This document shows positions 27,208 to 36,513 of a stretch of DNA of 64,000 nucleotides, piece after piece (the first letter of the stretch is position 1; the number at the start of each line of letters is the position of its first letter). Below the pieces are notes generated by a model that saw nothing but the letters and a program-made list of their open reading frames with translations, did not search any database and was not told the DNA's origin. The translations under genes were made by a program, and so were the position numbers. The stretch is from Adhaeribacter aerolatus. Lineage in GTDB: Bacteria > Bacteroidota > Bacteroidia > Cytophagales > Hymenobacteraceae. The stretch covers positions 124,001 through 188,000 of the forward strand of contig NZ_BJYS01000007.1 of NCBI RefSeq assembly GCF_007991635.1. The letters are read 5' to 3'.

Positions 27208-28884
27208 TCAATAACCTGGATTCTGGGGCATTGGTGTAGTAAGATTAGCATCAATTATACTCTGGGGAATTGGAAAAAGAACGTCTCTGGCCGAAACTAA
27301 CTGCCCGCCGTTAAAATTATGCGCTTTGGTTCTCTCCAGCCATTTATTGGTCCTCAGCAATGTCCACCTGCGATCTTCTTCCAAGAAAAGTTCTCTGGAT
27401 CTTTCATTTAGAATAAAATCAATATTAATTTGATTTGCAGAAACCTCACTGGCCTTGGCCCTTCTCCTTAATATATTGATTGTTTCGGCGGCGGCGGCCG
27501 GCGAACCAAGCAGGTATTGCGCCTCGGCTTTTAGCAGGTAGGTTGCGGCTAACCGCATATAAATGGCATCGTTGTAATGAACAAAACTAGCCAAATCAGC
27601 CGGGTTTGCCCCTGGCTCCGCTTTTCTGGAATAAGGCCAATCCGGTCGGTTAGCAGTAGCCCGGGTTATATCTTTACTCCAATCCAACTTAATGGTATCT
27701 CCGTATTTATAACCCGGCGGTAATAAATCAGCCGCGAATGGAGCATTTGCTTGCGCGTCCTTAAGCGTAAAAAATTTTCTTATGGCGTAATCCGATCCCC
27801 TTTCATCTCTTTTTTCATATAAATCGATTGCCCATTTTGTTAAAGATATTCGGGCTACACCTCTGCCTCCTCTCTCGTAGGTTAGCTGTAATGGGGTTAC
27901 GCCATTGATTCTAATTGAAAAATACCTGCCGTTGTGGACATGAAATAAATTACTTTCTCCGCCCCCAATTACATTAAAGGCATATTGCCAAACCCATAAG
28001 GCTTCTGTATTCCCCTCGGCCCGGTTAGCGTTGCCTTCGTAAAACATATCCATAAACGCAACACCCGGCTTGTTGGCGTTAACACCATAACGCTTTGTAA
28101 TTAGCTTGTACTGAGGGGTATTTATCACCTTGTCGGCCCATAATAAAGCACTATCAGGTTTGCTAATGGTTAGGTACATTTCGGATATAAGCGTTTGCAC
28201 GGCCCCTTTGGTTAACCTTCCCCGCATAGCCGGTTCCACCAGAATGTACTTTTCCGAAAATATTAAGTCTGATATAATCTGTTTCCGGACCTGAGCAACG
28301 GGGGTCCGGACCCAATCGGTTTTAATGGTTGAACCTTTGGACTCATCCAGATTGAGCGGCACATCGCCCCACCCAAAAGAGAGGTGGCGGTAGGCCCAGG
28401 CCCGGATGGCTCTTGCCTCCGCTACTACCCGGTTTTTATTTTCCATCTGGTTAGAACCACTCCCGCTGCTCCAGTTAACATCTTCATTCTCGGCCCGGTT
28501 AATAATGGTATTGGCCGCATTAACTACCCGGTAGAGCCATAAAAACGGCCTTAAGTGACTTGGCTGCACCGGATTATTAGAGGAACCCCAATCATACGCT
28601 ACGCTCCAGGAACTCGTGCCGGAAGACCCATAATTAACAACCATATTATCGGTACCCACTATCCAATGTGCACCCAGATAGTCATTTAAACCGCTTCTTT
28701 CTTCTCTAACTAACGCATAAAGGCCATTTAATCCGGCTTCAAACCCTTCAAGGTTTTTATACAACGATTCTGCTGTAATGAGGTGAGGCGTTTCTTCGTC
28801 CAGGTTCTGGAACAAATCTTTGCAACCGGAAAACAGAACCAAAATGAGTAAAAATGTGGCTATATTTTTAGTTTTCATTTTCAT
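27208..28884 (-). CDS. SusD/RagB family nutrient-binding outer-membrane lipoprotein
   Basis: SusD-family protein of 558 residues. The lipoprotein signal ends at LVLFSGC (Cys21). The N-terminal SusD-like helix region carries ESLYKNLEGFEAGLNGLY, and the C-terminal half holds tetratricopeptide-like helices with the family signature YLLKAEAQYLLGS and LNERSRELFLEEDRRWTLLR. It forms the lid over the SusC barrel encoded 34 bases upstream and captures the glycan or other ligand at the cell surface. It is a paralogue of the SusD proteins at 34827-36473 and 46568-48265, which share the ALWVWQ and PIPQ endings. Confidence 0.95.
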   Translation of the reverse strand: MKMKTKNIATFLLILVLFSGCKDLFQNLDEETPHLITAESLYKNLEGFEAGLNGLYALVREERSGLNDYLGAHWIVGTDNMVVNYGSSGTSSWSVAYDWGSSNNPVQPSHLRPFLWLYRVVNAANTIINRAENEDVNWSSGSGSNQMENKNRVVAEARAIRAWAYRHLSFGWGDVPLNLDESKGSTIKTDWVRTPVAQVRKQIISDLIFSEKYILVEPAMRGRLTKGAVQTLISEMYLTISKPDSALLWADKVINTPQYKLITKRYGVNANKPGVAFMDMFYEGNANRAEGNTEALWVWQYAFNVIGGGESNLFHVHNGRYFSIRINGVTPLQLTYERGGRGVARISLTKWAIDLYEKRDERGSDYAIRKFFTLKDAQANAPFAADLLPPGYKYGDTIKLDWSKDITRATANRPDWPYSRKAEPGANPADLASFVHYNDAIYMRLAATYLLKAEAQYLLGSPAAAAETINILRRRAKASEVSANQINIDFILNERSRELFLEEDRRWTLLRTNKWLERTKAHNFNGGQLVSARDVLFPIPQSIIDANLTTPMPQNPGY

Positions 28885-28918
28885 AATTTAATTTTTCTAA
28901 GCAGTTGAAGTCACTTAC

Positions 28919-31900
28919 TTAAAGTTGTAAATTTAGCCCAAACACCAATTCCTTTTGTAAAGGAATATTGTTCTGATCATTCAGCTCCGGATCAGTACCA
29001 TTAGTCCACTTGGTAATGGTATACAAATTCCGTCCAGTCGCAAATACCCGAACGCCATTCAGTCTGATTTTTCCAATAAAGTTTTTAGGTAAATCATAAG
29101 ATAGAGAAACATCCTTTATTCGGATAAAGCTGGCATTCTGGTAATAAACGCCCACCTGACCACTCATTATTTCTGCATCAGCATTATTCATAACCCAATT
29201 ATTGGTTGGGTTATTTGGGGTCCACCAATCCTTAACAATGGTATTGCGCCTGATTTCATTTTGGGTACCTCTATCACTCATCAAAGTGTTTTGTTTTGTT
29301 ACCCCATGAACCCCATGCACAAATACATTCAGCGTAAAATTTTTGTACGTCAACGAGTTGGTTAATCCCCATAATAGTTTGGGATCTCTTTGACCGAGAA
29401 TAGTTCTGTCCCGGCCATCGAGTACGCCATCCCCATTTACATCTTTCAACTTCACAAATCCGGGCTGGGATTTCCAGGCTGCTGCTTCCGTTTCTTCTTC
29501 TTTTTGCCAGGTACCCAACCATTCGAAACCATAGTTAACCGCAATTGGCTGACCTATAAACCAGGCATTTGCCACATCATCTATTTCCTGTCCTTGTTCG
29601 TTTAATTGCCCATACAAAGAAACTATCTTGTTTTTTATATAAGATACATTGCCATTGGTGTGCCATCTGAAATTGCTGGTTTGTATATTTTTTGAATTCA
29701 GCGAGAGTTCTAAACCGGTGTTTTGGGTTTCCCCAATATTTTGCGTAATACTGGTAATTCCGTGCACGCCCGATATTGTCCGTTTTAAAAGCAGATCTGT
29801 TGTATTGGTTTTAAAGAAGTTAACATCGCCTGATAATCGGTTTTGCAGCAACCCGAAATCTAAACCCAAATTAATGGTTCTGGATGATTCCCAGCCTAAG
29901 TTTTCTTGCCCTAATACACTTGGTTCGTAACCAGCAACTGTTTCTTTGGCATCAACCATATTTAAGGTACTTAACCTCGAAATTGACTGGTATGCTCCTA
30001 CGGCCTGGTTTCCATTTAAACCCCACGAGGCCCTTAATTTTAGATTACTAAAGAAATCTTTCCAGGGGAAAAAAGCTTCTTCGTTTAAATTCCACCCTAC
30101 AGCAACGGATGGAAATGTACCCCATTTTGAATTGGAACCAAAGCCGGAATAACCATCCCGGCGGGCAGTTAAAGTCAACAAATACCGGCTGGCAAAGGAA
30201 TAGTTCACCCGCAACATTTGGGAAATAAGATGAGTGGAATTATATAAATAATTAGGCTCAATCAGTTTAGCTTCCCTAACCGAAAAATTTGTTAGAATAT
30301 CATGGGGAAATCCCTGGGCATTAATGAGGGTAGCGTTAAAAGTGTTTTTTTCGAAACTGAATACCGAGGTGGCAAAAATGTTATGCTTACCAAATTCTTT
30401 TGAATAAGATAAAATATTTTCCAGAATGGTATTATTAAAAATAGCTCTTTTGGTTTCCGATCTTCCCCGTTCCTTAAAACCGGTGGTCGAATTTCTGCCT
30501 ATGTAAGTAGCGTCATCATCAAGCGTCATTCTAATACCAGAATTTAACCGGTATGATAAACCCGGAATAAAAGGAAAATTTATAAGCGCGAAATTGTTGG
30601 TTATTACCTGATAAGATTTACTCGTATTGTTCCATACCGTGTTCTCAAGCGCGTTCACATGGTCTTCGTTACCGGGCCAGGGAAAAATGGTTAAAGTTCC
30701 ATCTTCATTAAAGGGGGTAGTGAGCGGATTGCCCTTTAGTATATCATCAAAGTTGGCCGGGATACCACTCTGATCGGTTAAAGATAACTGCGTACGAGTA
30801 CCCACTGAAAGCCAATTAGTAAATTTAACGTCCAGGTTAATTCTGCTGGTTGCCCGCAGAAAATCATCTTTTACCGCCAATCCTCTAACATCAATTACCC
30901 CGCCTGATAAGTAATATTTAACATTTTCGGTGCTGCCAGACATTGCTATATTGTGGTCCTGGCTGGCTCCTTTTCGTAAGGCCAGATCGTACCAATCAAT
31001 CCATTTGCCTGCTTCAAAATTTGCTTTTTCATATTCAGTCATGTGCTGGGGGCGGCGATCCATTTTAAATTTATAAAACTCTCCGCCATCCATTACATCG
31101 GGTAAATTAGTAAGGCCCATAATAGAATATTTTCCATTATAAGAAAATGTAGGTTTACCTTTAACTCCTTCTTTGGTCGTAATCAAAATAACGCCATTGG
31201 CCCCGCGAGAACCGTAAATAGCAGCCGATGAAGCATCTTTTAGAATCTCTATTCCCTGTATATCATTGGGATTAATATCATTTAACTGCCCGCCATAAGG
31301 AACGCCGTCCACTACAATCAGCGGATCATTATTGGCCGTGATGGAATTACGACCTCTAACCATAATGGACTGATTTGGCGAAGCTCCTGCTGAAGTTGTT
31401 TGTACGACCACCCCGGGAATAGCTCCTTGTATGGCTTGGGCAACATTTAGGTTGGGTACCATTTCTAACCTTTCTTTCGGAATGGAAGCCACGGCGCCCG
31501 TAATATCACTTTTCTTTTGGGTACCATATCCCACTACTACCACTTCTTCCAGCGCTTTCGCATCCGGCACCATCGTTACATTAAGGATGGTAGCATTCCC
31601 AACCATTACTTCTTTGGTTATAAAACCGATGTAGGAGAAAACCAAGATTCCGCCATTATCCGGTACCTCTATGGTGTAGTTGCCGGAAGCGTCTGTACTG
31701 GTACCAATTGTAGTTCCTTTAACCACTACGGTTACTCCTATCAGGGTCTCCCCCGCCTCGGAAGTTACTTTCCCCTGCACCGTTTTTGCTGCAATTCTTA
31801 ATTTATTAATAAGAGGTGTACTTTTGAAAGCAGGCTGTAGCACTATACTTGGAACATGCCCTACCCCTTTGGTATAGCCGGAAACCTGGTAAAATATAGT

Positions 31901-31942
31901 AAAAGATAGCCACGTGAGCGCCAGTAGTATATTTTTTCTCAT
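28919..31942 (-). CDS. SusC/RagA family TonB-dependent outer-membrane transporter
   Basis: A 1,007-residue SusC protein. It has a signal peptide, a carboxypeptidase-regulatory-like domain at about 55-130 (TVQGKVTSEAGETLIGVTVV), the family junction LEEVVVVGYGTQKKSDITG, a plug domain, and a 22-strand-type barrel to the C-terminus. It imports a ligand, with energy supplied by TonB-ExbBD, together with the SusD lid encoded just downstream. There is no N-terminal STN domain, so direct control by the FecI/FecR pair nearby is not expected. Plug sequences are almost the same in the SusC proteins at 36514-39825 and 48301-51327 (VPNLNVAQAIQGA). The long upstream region (over 900 bases) separates it from the phosphatase gene. 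Confidence 0.96.
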   Translation of the reverse strand: MRKNILLALTWLSFTIFYQVSGYTKGVGHVPSIVLQPAFKSTPLINKLRIAAKTVQGKVTSEAGETLIGVTVVVKGTTIGTSTDASGNYTIEVPDNGGILVFSYIGFITKEVMVGNATILNVTMVPDAKALEEVVVVGYGTQKKSDITGAVASIPKERLEMVPNLNVAQAIQGAIPGVVVQTTSAGASPNQSIMVRGRNSITANNDPLIVVDGVPYGGQLNDINPNDIQGIEILKDASSAAIYGSRGANGVILITTKEGVKGKPTFSYNGKYSIMGLTNLPDVMDGGEFYKFKMDRRPQHMTEYEKANFEAGKWIDWYDLALRKGASQDHNIAMSGSTENVKYYLSGGVIDVRGLAVKDDFLRATSRINLDVKFTNWLSVGTRTQLSLTDQSGIPANFDDILKGNPLTTPFNEDGTLTIFPWPGNEDHVNALENTVWNNTSKSYQVITNNFALINFPFIPGLSYRLNSGIRMTLDDDATYIGRNSTTGFKERGRSETKRAIFNNTILENILSYSKEFGKHNIFATSVFSFEKNTFNATLINAQGFPHDILTNFSVREAKLIEPNYLYNSTHLISQMLRVNYSFASRYLLTLTARRDGYSGFGSNSKWGTFPSVAVGWNLNEEAFFPWKDFFSNLKLRASWGLNGNQAVGAYQSISRLSTLNMVDAKETVAGYEPSVLGQENLGWESSRTINLGLDFGLLQNRLSGDVNFFKTNTTDLLLKRTISGVHGITSITQNIGETQNTGLELSLNSKNIQTSNFRWHTNGNVSYIKNKIVSLYGQLNEQGQEIDDVANAWFIGQPIAVNYGFEWLGTWQKEEETEAAAWKSQPGFVKLKDVNGDGVLDGRDRTILGQRDPKLLWGLTNSLTYKNFTLNVFVHGVHGVTKQNTLMSDRGTQNEIRRNTIVKDWWTPNNPTNNWVMNNADAEIMSGQVGVYYQNASFIRIKDVSLSYDLPKNFIGKIRLNGVRVFATGRNLYTITKWTNGTDPELNDQNNIPLQKELVFGLNLQL

Positions 31943-32849
31943 GATAGTAGCTTTAAGCGTTAAATTTGAAAGGGTACTGAAAAACTATCTGGCTTAATGG
32001 CTGATGATAGCAGATAAGGTAAATCGGTCTATAACTCTCAGTAAAGCACCACTTGATTGTTGATTTATAAACCCTTAAATTTTTGCAGATTAATATAATG
32101 AAAGAAAAGAAAATATATTTGTAAATGCAAGCATTTAAATACTAAATTTTATTTTAACAAAGCAAATGAAAGATAGGCTATTTTCTTTAGCTTTTACTAT
32201 AATTTCAAGTGGCGATTTTTAAAAATCAACCATTTTTGTATAAGCTAATTTGGCCGATAAACTGCTTTTAGCCTAAAAAATTTAGAGCAATGTATTCGAT
32301 AATTGGGGCACCGGAAAATAGTGAACCATTTCTTAAGTAATTACTGCCTTCGTAGTATCTGTGAGTCTGCTGCATAAGAGCATTTGTAGCCATTCTAGCT
32401 TCTTTTGTTTATGGAGCGAAAAAACAGGCAAATGCCCAGATATTTTTAACTCGTAAGCACGGGCTTAAAGGTCAGCATATTTAAACGAAGAAAATGAATA
32501 TTTTTAAACCTGCTCTTAATGGCTATACCAGTTTATAAATACGAAAAGGACAGAACCAACCGGTATTAAATCAAAACTTATTGTTTTCATCCGGGAAGGC
32601 TCCATTGCTTATAAAATCCCTAAGCTACTAACGCTTTTTCGTATTTGCCTCCGAGGCTTTTATGAAGCAATAGATCTTTCCAAAATGATAAATAGAAATA
32701 ATACTAGAGGGTTGCTAAAGCATTTAAGATGTAATTTATTCCAGATTAATAATTAAACCAGCGTATTAATATCTCAACACCGAAACTGCCCTTACCCCGA
32801 AATAATGAATAATTTCATCTACCACTTTTTAAAGCATTGATTAAGTTAC
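31943..32849. other. Long intergenic region upstream of SusC, no gene seen
   Basis: About 900 AT-rich bases with no convincing open frame. The stretch separates the phosphatase stop (32850) from the SusC start. A small dyad at 32122-32137 is annotated separately. Promoter and perhaps a regulatory leader or small RNA could be here, but I see no structure strong enough to name. Confidence 0.5.
32122..32137. promoter_or_regulatory. Dyad TAAATGC-AA-GCATTTA upstream of SusC
   Basis: A perfect seven-base inverted repeat around two bases, about 180-195 bases upstream of the SusC start codon. Its size and position suit an operator for a dimeric regulator, but it is AT-rich and could be chance. Confidence 0.25.
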
Positions 32850-34448
32850 CTACCTTACCGCCTTCACCTCAAAAGTATCTTTCAAATTATTAAATTCATC
32901 GGTAACGGTGTAGGTTTTGGTACCGGCAGTAGGAACAATCTGAATGCTTCTGGTCTTCTCAGTACCAGCGCTCCACTTGTAATTTTTACCCGGAAAGGAT
33001 GCCTGCATGGTTAAGGGCTCTCCTCTTTTGGCCTTGATTTTTGTCTTTTTATTTACGTTTTTCATCATCGTAAACTGGTCCCGGATTACACCGTCGGCGC
33101 AAATCCATTTAAAATCCAGCCGGTTACCTTCTACCTCCAGAATAGCGGAGCCACCAATGGTTGAATTGGCAAAAGGCATGGCATCGTGCGGAAAAGAAGG
33201 TTTCATCCGGCCCACACTCGCCACCGAACCCGTCATTACATAAACAATTCCTTTGTCATTTTTATCATCTTTCAGATAAGGACCGGAATTATTACTACCA
33301 TCGTACTTACCGGACGATTGACTTAGATTGTATTTCGCCGCATTAAAAGTTGGCTCCATGCCGTAATGGCCCATCATCATCCGGGAACGTTCGTAATTAT
33401 GGCTGTGCCCGCAAATAATCAAATCTACCCCGGCGCGCTCCAGAATCTGAATAAAGTTTTCCCTGATCTTTACTAATTCGGTTTCTGTATCGGAATTATG
33501 AGAGCCCATGGTGTACGGCGGGTGGTGCCAGTAAGCCACTACCCAACCTTTGTTTTTATTCGCAGCCAAATCTTTTTTAATCCATTGCACCTGCGGACCC
33601 AAGGTATCGGATAACCGGTATTTATTTTCTTCCATACCATAAGAGTCTAAAGCCAGAAAGTGAATATTTCCGACATCATAAGAATAATACGCCTGGTTAT
33701 TAGAAGCCACGCCACCAGATTCGCCTTCTGTCGGCATCGAGAAATTGGAATAATAGGATATCTCGTGGGTTCTCTGGGCCACCGCGTTGGTAAATTCAAT
33801 ATCGTGGTAATCGTGGTTGCCGGGTACCGGAAACAGTGGGTATTTTTTGAGTAAATTATCTTTATGAATATTAAAAAAGTTGGTCTGGTACTGGGCATCC
33901 TCACCATCCGGGTAAGCATTATCACCCAACAACATCCAGGAGGTTAAGGTATTGTTGCCCAAATATTTAATAAACTGGTCTCTTACACTTCTATGCAATA
34001 CTGAGTTCTGGCCGCAATCGCCGAAAATACCAATTTTATATTTGCCTTCTTCTCCGGCCGGGGGCAGGGTAACAAAAAAATTGTCCGCACCGCGTTGTAA
34101 GGTATCTTGTAAACTGCCGATGGAATAATAATATTTGGTGTTGGGCATAAGGCCGGTAAGTTTAATAATGTGTTCGGTTTTGAGTTTCGTATCGTCAGCC
34201 GTCAGGTTCAGGTTTTCTGCCGTGGCTCCGTAGCGTACCCGACTTCTCGACAGTGCATCGGTACGCCAGCGAATTACCATACTATTGGTAGTGGCCACCT
34301 GCAAATAAGGGCCGCGGATTAAAGCCGGCAAGGTTCCTCTGGATTTGGTAGATAAAACCTTCTTGGGTTTTACCAGCTCGGTTTCTTGTGAGAATACTAC
34401 TAAGGGTACGTAAAGGAGTAAGAGAAAAGTAAAAAAGTGCTTCATCAT
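32850..34448 (-). CDS. Purple acid phosphatase-like metallophosphoesterase, exported (second copy)
   Basis: A 532-residue paralogue of the phosphatase at 23313-24959, with the same layout. A signal peptide (MMKHFFTFLLLLYVPLVVFS) precedes an Ig-like domain. The metal-binding motifs are GIFGDCG, LLGDNAY, PGNHDYH, WHHPPYT and GHSHNYER. A PKD-like C-terminal domain ends the protein. It should hydrolyse a phosphoester outside the cytoplasm. Here it directly follows a SusC-SusD pair, separated from SusD by a hairpin terminator and about 380 bases. In the other copy a di-heme peroxidase gene is inserted between SusD and the phosphatase. The substrate could be a phosphorylated glycan or an organophosphate; the sequence does not say which. 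Confidence 0.92.
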   Translation of the reverse strand: MMKHFFTFLLLLYVPLVVFSQETELVKPKKVLSTKSRGTLPALIRGPYLQVATTNSMVIRWRTDALSRSRVRYGATAENLNLTADDTKLKTEHIIKLTGLMPNTKYYYSIGSLQDTLQRGADNFFVTLPPAGEEGKYKIGIFGDCGQNSVLHRSVRDQFIKYLGNNTLTSWMLLGDNAYPDGEDAQYQTNFFNIHKDNLLKKYPLFPVPGNHDYHDIEFTNAVAQRTHEISYYSNFSMPTEGESGGVASNNQAYYSYDVGNIHFLALDSYGMEENKYRLSDTLGPQVQWIKKDLAANKNKGWVVAYWHHPPYTMGSHNSDTETELVKIRENFIQILERAGVDLIICGHSHNYERSRMMMGHYGMEPTFNAAKYNLSQSSGKYDGSNNSGPYLKDDKNDKGIVYVMTGSVASVGRMKPSFPHDAMPFANSTIGGSAILEVEGNRLDFKWICADGVIRDQFTMMKNVNKKTKIKAKRGEPLTMQASFPGKNYKWSAGTEKTRSIQIVPTAGTKTYTVTDEFNNLKDTFEVKAVR

Positions 34449-34826
34449 AAAATTATCAGGAGGTAAAAATTATAATTTAATAAAATTGTGTATAAAAATT
34501 ATTTACATGATTATTTAATACTGAATTCAGATATCAAACCCTTATATGCTTTGTTTTTCAGCCATTTGTAAGATTTTAAGACGTATACCTTAACCTGCTT
34601 GTTAAAAAGGACGGGATATATTATCCCGTTCGGAAAGGTACACTCATCTTTATTTTTGTTCTGAATTAACAGGTTTTATTGGTTTACAAAGAGCTAAAGG
34701 ATTATTACAAATCTGCCGCCAGATGCTACCAAGTGATAAATGAAAAGATTAGGTTTTGAATAAACCTGGTAAATCCTCCTCAGCCAAGCGGGTAAGTAAC
34801 CTCCGCATCTTTGGGTTCTAAGTTTT
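34449..34826. other. Intergenic with terminator between SusD and phosphatase
   Basis: About 380 bases holding the SusD terminator (34601-34629). No other feature is recognised. The phosphatase promoter presumably lies in the AT-rich part between 34449 and 34600. Confidence 0.5.
34601..34629 (-). terminator. Terminator after the SusD gene
   Basis: On the minus strand ACGGGATA pairs with TATCCCGT around a three-base loop (34611-34618 and 34622-34629). It is followed by CCTTTTTAAC, a U-rich tail. It lies about 200 bases beyond the SusD stop and before the phosphatase gene, so the SusCD pair and the phosphatase are probably separate transcripts. Confidence 0.6.
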
Positions 34827-36473
34827 TTAATTCCAGCCGGGGTTTTGTGTCATTTTTTTGGCCAGGTTGGAATCAATAACATCCTGCGGAATAGGAAAAA
34901 GGACATCACGTTCGGCCACCATTTCTCCGCCAAAAAAGTTGTATTTCTTTGTTCGCTCCAGCCATTTATTTGTTCGCAATAAGGTATATCTGCGATCTTC
35001 TTCGGTTATTAATTCCCGGGAACGCTCATCCAGAATAAAATCGATTGTTACATCGGCCCCAGTTATAGGCTTTGCTTTAGATCTTTGCCGTATTATATTT
35101 AGGGTAGTTGCCGCCGCCGCCGCATTACCCATTTTAAACTGGGCTTCTGCTTTGAGCAGATAAGTGTCTGCCAGCCTTAAATAAATTAAATCGTGCCAAC
35201 TGAAATCTGCCGCTAAATTTTGGGGGTCACTGCCTTCACCTTTTCTGGAATAAGGCCAGTCTGGTAAACTATTGTGGGTGGCCGAAATTGGTTTAGACCA
35301 ATTGGTCCATAAAGTATCGCCATAACTATAACCCGAAGGTAAAATATCGGCGGCGTAAGGCGCATTGGCTGCTGCATTGTTCAGAATAAAATATTTTCTT
35401 AAAATATAATTTGCCGCTCTATCATCCTGGGGTTCAAAGCTATCTACAAACCATTTGGTAACCGCAAAATAAGACTTGCCTCTGCCGCCCCGCTCATAAG
35501 TATATTGCAGCGGTCTTTTACCATTAATAACCCATAAATTGTAATTGCCGGTAACAGCCCGACTCATCTCGTTTCCCTGCTCATCGATACTATTTAAGTT
35601 AAACTGAAAAACCCACAGGGCTTCGGTATTTCCCTGATTACGGTTCTGGTTTCCTTCTTTAAACATATCGCCGTAAGGGCTGCCTAATGGATTGCTTTTT
35701 TGAACCCCATACCGTTGGGTAACCAGTTTATAGGCCGGGTTGGTAATTACCTGATCTGCCCAATAAAGGGCACTATCGGGTTTATTTAGGGTAAGATACA
35801 TCTCGGCCATAAAAGTCTGAACTGCGCCTTTGGTAATTCGGCCGGGCAAGGAGCCCTCCGTAGGAATGTGTTGCTGCGCAAACTTGTAATCCGAGATTAT
35901 TTGCTTTCTGACGTCAGCTACCGGCGCCCGCTCCCAGTCGGACCGGATGGTGGAACCTGTGTATTCCGTAAGACTAAGCGGAACATCGCCCCAACCATAA
36001 GTAAGGCCCCGGTAGGCCCATCCCCGAATAGCTTTTGCTTCGGCAATTACCCGGTTTTTATTTACTTCGGGCGTACCACTGCCGCCTACCCAGTCAACTT
36101 CCTTATTTTCGGCCCGGGTTATAATAGTGTTGGCGGCATTGATGGTTTCGTAATACCAGGCAAACACCTCTAATAAATCATCATCGGCCGGACTATTTGT
36201 GGCTTTCCAGGCATAGTAAATATTACTACGTTTATAGTTACTGGTCATGTTATCTACGCCATTCAGGGCATACTCTATTTTTTCGGATTGCCACCGGCCA
36301 TGCCGGGCTAAATTATACAAGCCGTTCAGGCCTGCTTCAAAACCGGCCAGGTTGGTATATAAAGTTTCGCCGGACAAAAGATTGGGCGGGTTTTCTTCCA
36401 GAATATCTTTGGAACATCCAAACAGGAACAGTACTAGAAGACCAGCTTTTATATATTTTAATGAAATTTTCAT
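34827..36473 (-). CDS. SusD/RagB family outer-membrane lipoprotein
   Basis: A 548-residue SusD protein with lipoprotein signal LVLFLFGC (Cys20). It has the SusD-like N-terminal region (TLYTNLAGFEAGLNGLYNLAR) and the C-terminal helices (YLLKAEAQFKMGN; DERSRELITEEDRRYTLLR). It ends in KKMTQNPGWN. It partners the STN-bearing SusC encoded 40 bases upstream. Its paralogues lie at 27208-28884 and 46568-48265. The ligand is unknown; the adjacent phosphatase hints at a phosphorylated compound. Confidence 0.95.
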   Translation of the reverse strand: MKISLKYIKAGLLVLFLFGCSKDILEENPPNLLSGETLYTNLAGFEAGLNGLYNLARHGRWQSEKIEYALNGVDNMTSNYKRSNIYYAWKATNSPADDDLLEVFAWYYETINAANTIITRAENKEVDWVGGSGTPEVNKNRVIAEAKAIRGWAYRGLTYGWGDVPLSLTEYTGSTIRSDWERAPVADVRKQIISDYKFAQQHIPTEGSLPGRITKGAVQTFMAEMYLTLNKPDSALYWADQVITNPAYKLVTQRYGVQKSNPLGSPYGDMFKEGNQNRNQGNTEALWVFQFNLNSIDEQGNEMSRAVTGNYNLWVINGKRPLQYTYERGGRGKSYFAVTKWFVDSFEPQDDRAANYILRKYFILNNAAANAPYAADILPSGYSYGDTLWTNWSKPISATHNSLPDWPYSRKGEGSDPQNLAADFSWHDLIYLRLADTYLLKAEAQFKMGNAAAAATTLNIIRQRSKAKPITGADVTIDFILDERSRELITEEDRRYTLLRTNKWLERTKKYNFFGGEMVAERDVLFPIPQDVIDSNLAKKMTQNPGWN

Positions 36474-36513
36474 GGTAATTAATATTAAATATTCTTACTC
36501 CTATTTTTAGGTT

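Noticed and set aside
31943-32849. Possible tRNA or small RNA gene in the long gap
   Set aside because: I found no cloverleaf-like arms, no TTCGANNC-type T-loop in context and no conserved RNA sequence.
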